From NCBI GenBank assembly GCA_964633205.1, contig CAZWFN010000003.1, positions 33,953 through 97,952 on the forward strand: a stretch of DNA of 64,000 bases. The letters run 5' to 3'. The notes below the pieces were generated by a model that had not been told where the DNA came from, made no database searches, and was given only the letters and a program-made list of their open reading frames with translations. Position numbers and translations under genes: made by a program. Positions 59,138 to 64,000 of this stretch are shown piece after piece. The stretch's first letter is position 1. The number at the start of each line of letters is the position of its first letter. This DNA is from CAYVQE01 sp964633205 (GTDB lineage Bacteria > Myxococcota > B64-G9).

Positions 59138-60298
59138 ATGGACGAAGAACTCAAGGGTGATGAGCTGGCGGCCTTGCTGGAGCGGGTGTTCAAGCCCCGG
59201 CCCGAGGACCGGGCCGCGGCCGTGCTGGTCGATCTGCCGGACGCCCAGGTGGGCGACAACCCGGCCTGGGCCGAGCGCCGGCGGCTGGCCGCCGGCTGGG
59301 TCGAGCAGCTGCGCGGCCAGCAGCAGCGCCTGGGCCTGCCGGTCGAGCTGGTGCTGTTTCGCAACGCCCGGCGCACCAACGCCGACCTGCCCGAGCGGGC
59401 CTGGATCCACCGCGGCCCGCTGCCGCAGCGGGCCGAGGAGCTGGATCCGGAGGCGGCCGTGCCGCTGGAGCAGATCTTCGCCGAGCACCGCATCCTGCTG
59501 GCGCCCACCGAGTTCTCGGCCACCGCCCCGCTGAAGCTGGCCGCCGCCCGCAGCGGCATCCGGGCGGCCACCATGCCCGGCTTCAGCCCGGCCATGATCC
59601 CGGCGCTGCGGCTGGACTACACCGAGATCAACCGGCGGGTGGATTTCATGACCGATCTGCTCGACCGCTCCAGCGCGGCCGACTTCCGCTTCCGGCTGGA
59701 TACGGGCCGCGAGCTGGAGCTGACCCTGGATCTGCGCCACCGCAGCGCCCATGCCTCGGGCGGCCTGTTCCCCGAGCCGGGCGCCGCCGGCAACCTGCCC
59801 TCGGGCGAGAGCTACATCGTGCCCTACGAGGGCGAGCGGGCGGACGACCCCAGCCGCTCGCAGGGCTGGTTGCCGGTGCAGTTCGGCGACGAGGTGGTCT
59901 GCTACCGCGTCGAGCGCAACCGGGCGCTGGAGGTCGAAGCGGGCGGCGCCATGGCCCAGCGCGAGGCCCGGCGGCTCGGCGACGAGCCGGCCTACGGCAA
60001 CATGGCCGAGCTGGGCCTGGGGGTGCTGGCCGACTTTGGCCTGGAGCCCAGCGGCGAGATCCTGCTGGACGAGAAGCTGGGCCTGCACATCGCCTTCGGC
60101 CGCAGCGATCACTTCGGCGGCCAGGTGGGCGCGGCCCAGTTCAGCTCGCCGGAAGCCGTGGTGCACATCGATCGGGTCTACATCCCGGCCATCCAGCCGC
60201 GGGTCAGCGCGGCCGCGGTGGATCTGCAGCTCGACGACGGCCAGCGCCTGGCCCTGATCCGCGACGGCGACTACGCCATCGATTTTTCCGAACGCTGA
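59138..60298 (+). CDS. M29-like (thermophilic) aminopeptidase
   Basis: ATG 59138 (MDEELKGDELAALLERVFK) has GGAGG five bases upstream; the product is 386 residues. The C-terminal half carries the expected metal-site series of family M29: NLPSGESYIVPYEGE (first Glu), GNMAELGLGVLADFG (second Glu), KLGLHIAFGRSDHFGGQVG (His) and VVHIDRVYIP (His and Asp). The N-terminal half is the alpha/beta domain of this family, with the LLAPTEFSATAPLKLAAA segment. Such enzymes remove N-terminal residues from peptides using Co2+ or Zn2+ in the cytoplasm. The overall match is moderate, and a related non-peptidase role is possible. Confidence 0.72.
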   Translation: MDEELKGDELAALLERVFKPRPEDRAAAVLVDLPDAQVGDNPAWAERRRLAAGWVEQLRGQQQRLGLPVELVLFRNARRTNADLPERAWIHRGPLPQRAEELDPEAAVPLEQIFAEHRILLAPTEFSATAPLKLAAARSGIRAATMPGFSPAMIPALRLDYTEINRRVDFMTDLLDRSSAADFRFRLDTGRELELTLDLRHRSAHASGGLFPEPGAAGNLPSGESYIVPYEGERADDPSRSQGWLPVQFGDEVVCYRVERNRALEVEAGGAMAQREARRLGDEPAYGNMAELGLGVLADFGLEPSGEILLDEKLGLHIAFGRSDHFGGQVGAAQFSSPEAVVHIDRVYIPAIQPRVSAAAVDLQLDDGQRLALIRDGDYAIDFSER

Positions 60299-60366
60299 GT
60301 CCTCACAAGCGCAGCCAGGCCAGGCCCAGCTTGCCGACGCGGCGCTGCGGGACGGACGCGGAGCCC

Positions 60367-62541
60367 ATGGCCCGCATCATAGCGCCGAATGCCGGCCGGC
60401 ACGAGCCCCGCGCCGGATTCGACATTGACATGGGCGGGTCGCTGGATTATCCCACTTGCGTGTTCGGCCCGGTGCACAAACGGCTGCTTCGAACCTTCCA
60501 GCGCTCCGAGAACTTCAGCCTGGTGCTGCTGTCGGTATCCGTCGGCCTGGCCGGCGGGCTGGGCGCCATCCTGTTCCGCTACCTGATCGGCTGGGCCGAT
60601 CGGCTCTTCTTCGAAGGCGGCGCCCGGGTGCTGGACTTCATGGGCGACTTCTACGTCATCTTGCTGCCGGCGGTCGGCCTGCTGCTGGTCTCGGCCATGG
60701 TCCGTCGCTGGGCCCCGGAGGCCCGCGGCCACGGGGTGCCCGAGGTGATGTACGCGGTCAAGAAGGAGGGCGGGCGCATCCGGCCCCGGGTGGCCGTGAT
60801 CAAGGCCTTGGCCTCGGCGCTGTGCATCGGTTCGGGCGGCTCGGTGGGTCGCGAGGGTCCCATCGTGCAGATCGGCGCCTCGGTGGGCTCCAGCCTGGGC
60901 CAGTTCTTCGGGCTGCGCCAGCAGCGGGTGCGGTTGCTGGTGGCCTGCGGCGCGGCGGCCGGCATCGGCGGCACCTTCAACGCCCCCATCGCCGGGGTGC
61001 TGTTCGCGCTCGAGGTCATCCTGGGCTCCTTCGCCGCGCGTTCCTTCGGCCTGGTGGTGCTGGCCTCGGTCACCGCGACCGCGCTGTGCCAGGCGGTGCT
61101 GGGCGCCGAGCCGGCCTTCCCGCTGACCCAGGTCTTCCACCTGAACTCCTTCTGGGAGATGCCGATCTATCTGGTGCTGGGCCTGCTGGCCGGCCTGGTG
61201 GCGGTGGTCTATGTGCGCGCCGTCTACTTCCTCGAGGGTTTGTTCGAGCGCTGGACCTGGCCGGCCTGGTCCAAGGCCCTGATCGGCGGCCTGCTGATGG
61301 GCCTGGTGGGCTGGCTGGCGCTGCGCTACTTCGGCGGCCGCTACCTGTTCGGGGTGGGCTACGACGGCATCGAGCAGGCGCTGTTTCTGAACCGGGCGGG
61401 CGAGCTGAGCTGGTCGCTGACCGCCGGCATGACGGTGCCGGTGCTGCTGCTGCTGACCGGGATGAAGATCCTGGCCACCGGCCTCACCCTGGCGGCCGGC
61501 GGCTCGGGCGGCGTGTTCGCGCCGGCGCTGTTCATCGGCGCCATGGCCGGCGGCGCCTTCGGCCTGGTGGCCAACGCCCTGTTCCCCGGTATCTGCGCGC
61601 CGCCCGGGGCCTACGCCCTGGTGGGCATGGGGGCGGTGTTCGCCGGCTCGGCCCACGCGCCGATCACGGCCGTGCTGATCCTGTTCGAGATGACCGACGA
61701 CTACCAGATCATCCTGCCCTTGATGAGCGCGGTGGTGATCGCCCACCTGATCGCCTCGGGGCTGTTCGCCGACTCGATCTACACCGTCAAGCTGCGCCGG
61801 CGCGGCGGGCTGAGTCCGCGCCATACGCCCACCAGCGCGCTGGACCTGATCCTGGTCGCCGACGCCATGTCGCCGCTCGGGCTGACCGCCGCGCCGGGCG
61901 AGAGCATCGCCGAGCTGGCGGCCCGCATGCAGCATTCCGACCAGCACGCTTTCGCGGTGGTCGATGGCCAGGGCCGGCTGGAGGGCATCGCCACCAAGCG
62001 GGACGTGGAGTCGGCGCTGCTGGCGGGCGCCGGTGACGTGGGGGCGGTGGCCGACATCATGACCCGCAACTTGATCACCTGCCGGCCCGATGATCGCCTG
62101 CGCGAGGTGCTGTCGCGACTGGCCGAGTTGGAGGTGGGCCAGATGCCGGTGGTCGATCGGGATCAGCCCACCCGGGCCCTGGGCATGATCCGCCGCGAGC
62201 AGATATTCTGGGCCTACGGCGAGATGGCCCAGGAGCACCAGCGCCTGCTGTCCGAAGCCGGGCTGGGCCCGGATCTGGAGGACAGCGACTCGATCCAGGT
62301 CGAGCTGACCGTCGAGAGCGGCCACGCGGCGCTGGCCTACCGGCGCATCCGCGACATCCGGGTGCCCGCACAAAGCCTGATCGTGATGCTGCGCCGGGCC
62401 GCCCAGGTGGTGGTGCCCCGCGGCGACACCCAGGTCGAGCCCGGCGACGTGCTGGTGCTGCTGACCACGCGGGCGGGCGAGGACCGGCTGCACGCCTGGG
62501 TGTCGTCGGTCACCCGCGGCGACGCGGGTGGAGCGGAGTAA
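60367..62541 (+). CDS. CLC-family chloride channel/antiporter with CBS pair and TrkA-C domain
   Basis: The selectivity-filter and channel motifs are clear: GSGGSVGREGPIVQIG, GGTFNAPIAGVLFALEVILG, SGGVFAPALFIGAMAGG and GMGAVFAGSAHAPITAV. Two CBS motifs follow (ADAMSPLGLTAAPGESIAELAARM and IMTRNLITCRPDDRLREVL), then a TrkA-C-like domain at the end (RDIRVPAQSLIVMLRRAAQVVVPRGDTQV). The gating Glu is present in GREGP; whether it is a channel or a Cl-/H+ antiporter depends on a second internal Glu I cannot place. The start is uncertain: ATG 60367 gives 724 residues, but a TTGACA promoter at 60425 overlaps those codons, and GTG 60460 (693 residues) fits a leaderless start just before the first channel helix. 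Confidence 0.9.
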   Translation: MARIIAPNAGRHEPRAGFDIDMGGSLDYPTCVFGPVHKRLLRTFQRSENFSLVLLSVSVGLAGGLGAILFRYLIGWADRLFFEGGARVLDFMGDFYVILLPAVGLLLVSAMVRRWAPEARGHGVPEVMYAVKKEGGRIRPRVAVIKALASALCIGSGGSVGREGPIVQIGASVGSSLGQFFGLRQQRVRLLVACGAAAGIGGTFNAPIAGVLFALEVILGSFAARSFGLVVLASVTATALCQAVLGAEPAFPLTQVFHLNSFWEMPIYLVLGLLAGLVAVVYVRAVYFLEGLFERWTWPAWSKALIGGLLMGLVGWLALRYFGGRYLFGVGYDGIEQALFLNRAGELSWSLTAGMTVPVLLLLTGMKILATGLTLAAGGSGGVFAPALFIGAMAGGAFGLVANALFPGICAPPGAYALVGMGAVFAGSAHAPITAVLILFEMTDDYQIILPLMSAVVIAHLIASGLFADSIYTVKLRRRGGLSPRHTPTSALDLILVADAMSPLGLTAAPGESIAELAARMQHSDQHAFAVVDGQGRLEGIATKRDVESALLAGAGDVGAVADIMTRNLITCRPDDRLREVLSRLAELEVGQMPVVDRDQPTRALGMIRREQIFWAYGEMAQEHQRLLSEAGLGPDLEDSDSIQVELTVESGHAALAYRRIRDIRVPAQSLIVMLRRAAQVVVPRGDTQVEPGDVLVLLTTRAGEDRLHAWVSSVTRGDAGGAE
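60425..60453 (+). promoter_or_regulatory. Promoter inside the annotated start of the CLC gene
   Basis: -35 TTGACA (60425-60430), 17-base spacer, -10 TATCCC (60448-60453). The expected start coincides with GTG 60460, in frame with the CLC protein. Confidence 0.5.
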
Positions 62542-62584
62542 CCGGAACCGATGGCCGGAGGCCGCGCTGCCGGCACGGGCGCGA

Positions 62585-63298
62585 TCAGGCGCGTACCTGA
62601 ACCGGAGCCAGGTCGGGCGCGATGCGGGCGGCCAGCCGCTGCAGGGCCGGGGCCGAGGCAGCGGCGCCGGCTGCGGGCTCGGTGAGCCGGCAGGGCTGCA
62701 GCACCCAGTTGCGCGCCCCCAGCGCGGCCAGCTGGCCGGCCACCAGCCGCAGCCGCAGCGGCGTGAGCACCTGCGGCCAGACCGTGGTGCGCAGCTCGTG
62801 GGCCACGCCCGAGTCCAGCAGCAGGCGCAGCGAGCGCCGGGACCGCTCGCCCGAGCCGGGCTGGCCGGTCACCAGCGGGTAGTCGGCCCAGGGCGCCTTG
62901 ACGTCGAGGCCCACCCAGTCGACCAGGCCGGCATCGAGCAGCCCGGCCAGCCGCTCCGGGTAGTTGCCGCCGGTGTGCAGCGCGGTGGCGAAGCCCAGCG
63001 CCCGCACCTCGGCCAGGGCGTCGGCCAGGGCGGGCTGCAGGCAGGGCTCGCCGCCGCTGAACACCACCCCGTCGAGCAGGCCGCGGCGGGTGTTGAGAAA
63101 GCCGAGCACCTTGTCCCAGTCGTAGCTGCGGCCGTCGCGCCGGCGCAGCCCGTCGTTGTGGCAGTAGGGGCAGCGCCAGGGGCAGCCGCGGCTGAACACC
63201 ACCGCGGCCAGCCGATCCGGCCAGTCGACCGTGGTCAGCGGTGTCAAACCGCCGACGCGCAGGCTGCGCGCGGCGATGGGCGGCCGGCCGCTCAGCAT
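62585..63298 (-). CDS. nrdG: Anaerobic ribonucleotide reductase activating protein (radical SAM)
   Basis: ATG 63298 (MLSGRPPIAARSLRVGGL) overlaps the end of nrdD by seven bases; the product is 237 residues. The radical SAM cluster motif is CPWRCPYC, preceded by RLAAVVFSRG and followed by GVVFSGGEPCLQPAL (the GGE SAM-binding motif) and VGLDVKAPW. It makes the glycyl radical on NrdD using SAM and a 4Fe-4S cluster. The coupling with nrdD identifies it as the RNR activase rather than a pyruvate formate-lyase activase. It is encoded on the minus strand at the right end. Confidence 0.92.
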   Translation of the reverse strand: MLSGRPPIAARSLRVGGLTPLTTVDWPDRLAAVVFSRGCPWRCPYCHNDGLRRRDGRSYDWDKVLGFLNTRRGLLDGVVFSGGEPCLQPALADALAEVRALGFATALHTGGNYPERLAGLLDAGLVDWVGLDVKAPWADYPLVTGQPGSGERSRRSLRLLLDSGVAHELRTTVWPQVLTPLRLRLVAGQLAALGARNWVLQPCRLTEPAAGAAASAPALQRLAARIAPDLAPVQVRA

Positions 63299-64000
63299 GA
63301 TTCGCAGCCGCCGGCGCAGCGGAAGTTGACGCGATCGGCGTACTCGCTCTTCTTGCCCAGGTTGAACTCGCTGACCGGCCGGTGGTAGCCCATCACCCGG
63401 GTCCAGACCTCGCAGCGCCCGCCGCATTCGGGGCAGGTCGGCTGCTCGCCGGCCAGGTAGCCGTGGGCCGGACAGATGGAGAAGGTCGGCGTCAGCGTCA
63501 TGTAGGGGATGCGGTAGCTCTCCAGCACGCGGCGCACCAGCCGTTTGGCCTGCTCGGCGCTGGGCACCCGCTCGCCCAGGTAGAGGTGGAACACGGTGCC
63601 GCCGGTGTAGCGCCGCTGCAGCTCGGCCTGCAGGTCGAGCGCCGCGAAGGGGTCGTCGGTGGCGCCGGCCGGCAGCTGCGAGGAGTTGGTGTAATAGGGA
63701 GCGTCGGCCGTACCGGCCTGCAGGATGCCGGGGAAACGCTTCTGGTCTTCCTTGGCCAGCCGGTAGGTGGTGCCCTCGGCCGGGGTGGCCTCGAGGTTGT
63801 ACAGGTGGCCGGTCTCCTCCTGGAAGGCCACCAGCCGCTCGCGGATGAAATCGAGCAGCTGGGCGGCGAACTGCTGGCCGCCGGGGGTGCGGATGTCGGC
63901 CGTGCCGCCGGTGAAGTTGAGGATGCACTCGTTGATGCCGTTGACCCCGATGGTGCCGAAGTGGTTGCGCAGCGAGCCCAGGTAGCGCTTGGTGTAGGGC
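63292..64000 (-). CDS. nrdD: Anaerobic ribonucleoside-triphosphate reductase, C-terminal part (5' end outside window)
   Basis: The frame is open to base 64000, so only about 235 C-terminal residues are present. Visible features are NHFGTIGVNGINECILNFTG (upstream helix and barrel region), YYTNSSQLP and the strand HLYLGERVPSAEQAKRL. Then come the zinc-site Cys residues in TFSICPAHGYLAGEQPTCPECGGRC and the glycyl-radical site RVMGY followed by RPVSEFNLGKKSEY. The protein ends in RCAGGCESC with three extra Cys. It reduces ribonucleotides to deoxyribonucleotides without oxygen, using the radical set up by the adjacent NrdG. The organism is thus able to grow or survive anaerobically. Confidence 0.93.
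   Translation of the reverse strand, partial: PYTKRYLGSLRNHFGTIGVNGINECILNFTGGTADIRTPGGQQFAAQLLDFIRERLVAFQEETGHLYNLEATPAEGTTYRLAKEDQKRFPGILQAGTADAPYYTNSSQLPAGATDDPFAALDLQAELQRRYTGGTVFHLYLGERVPSAEQAKRLVRRVLESYRIPYMTLTPTFSICPAHGYLAGEQPTCPECGGRCEVWTRVMGYHRPVSEFNLGKKSEYADRVNFRCAGGCESC

Overview
The window is very GC-rich DNA that looks like a member of the Myxococcota or another deltaproteobacterial lineage. The evidence is a MYXO-CTERM-like Gly/Cys tail on an amidase, a Golvesin-type domain, very long Cys-rich repeat lipoproteins with MopE-type metal-binding motifs and a C-terminal matrixin protease, many exported lipoproteins, and GTG/TTG starts with strong AGGAGG ribosome sites. A run of 100 N at 41001-41100 inside a short tandem repeat shows that this is a draft scaffold. 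I see no rRNA, tRNA, CRISPR array or IS transposase.

Layout. 1-5580 (minus): a beta-lactamase-fold serine hydrolase cut by the window edge, a zinc amidase for peptidoglycan, and a membrane protein. 5883-11295 (plus): a sigma-54-type promoter, a CxxC carboxymuconolactone-decarboxylase-like protein, PEP synthase and a proton-pumping P-type ATPase. 11346-13679 (minus): two envelope proteins. 13858-18809: a lipoprotein, then a horizontally acquired-looking AbiE-type toxin-antitoxin pair flanked by perfect 247-bp direct repeats of an exonuclease/phosphatase-family gene, then an MntA antitoxin whose HepT partner is reduced to 19 codons. 18793-26088: an exported lipoprotein, an ECF-sigma operon with lipoproteins and a DUF3634 protein, an alpha/beta-hydrolase lipoprotein, and a beta-propeller lipoprotein. 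26142-29847 (minus): acetate kinase and an OPT oligopeptide transporter. 30170-40842 (plus): an 11-repeat lamin-tail/propeller lipoprotein, a polytopic membrane protein, and a two-gene unit of a small NTR/TIMP-like exported protein and a 1629-aa matrixin metalloprotease. 41162-44095: a degenerate GGDEF protein, a response regulator, and two small genes with back-to-back promoters. 44195-49091 (minus): a four-gene unit with NatA/NatB-like ABC exporter and the two saccharopine-pathway enzymes of lysine degradation. 49245-55038 (plus): an ECF sigma factor, a FadL-type porin, a GH92 mannosidase lipoprotein and two small heat-shock proteins. 55076-58967: a DUF4143 ATPase behind a cluster of palindromes, a J-protein-like gene with a degenerate HPD motif, a P-loop protein and a DUF3783 protein. 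59138-64000: an M29-like aminopeptidase, a CLC chloride channel with CBS and TrkA-C domains, and the anaerobic ribonucleotide reductase pair NrdG/NrdD (cut by the edge).

Themes. Much of the coding capacity is for envelope or secreted proteins: lipoproteins, porin-like barrels, glycosidase, metalloprotease, peptidoglycan hydrolase. The rest covers energy and stress physiology (PpsA, H+-ATPase, AckA, sHsps, anaerobic RNR). About a dozen promoters share one architecture: -35 TTGnnn, a spacer of mostly 17 bp, and a GC-tolerant -10 such as TACCAT, TACCGT, TAGCCT or TATCGT. Several lie so close to the start codon that leaderless transcripts are likely. Functional statements rest on motif recognition by eye; no database search was run.
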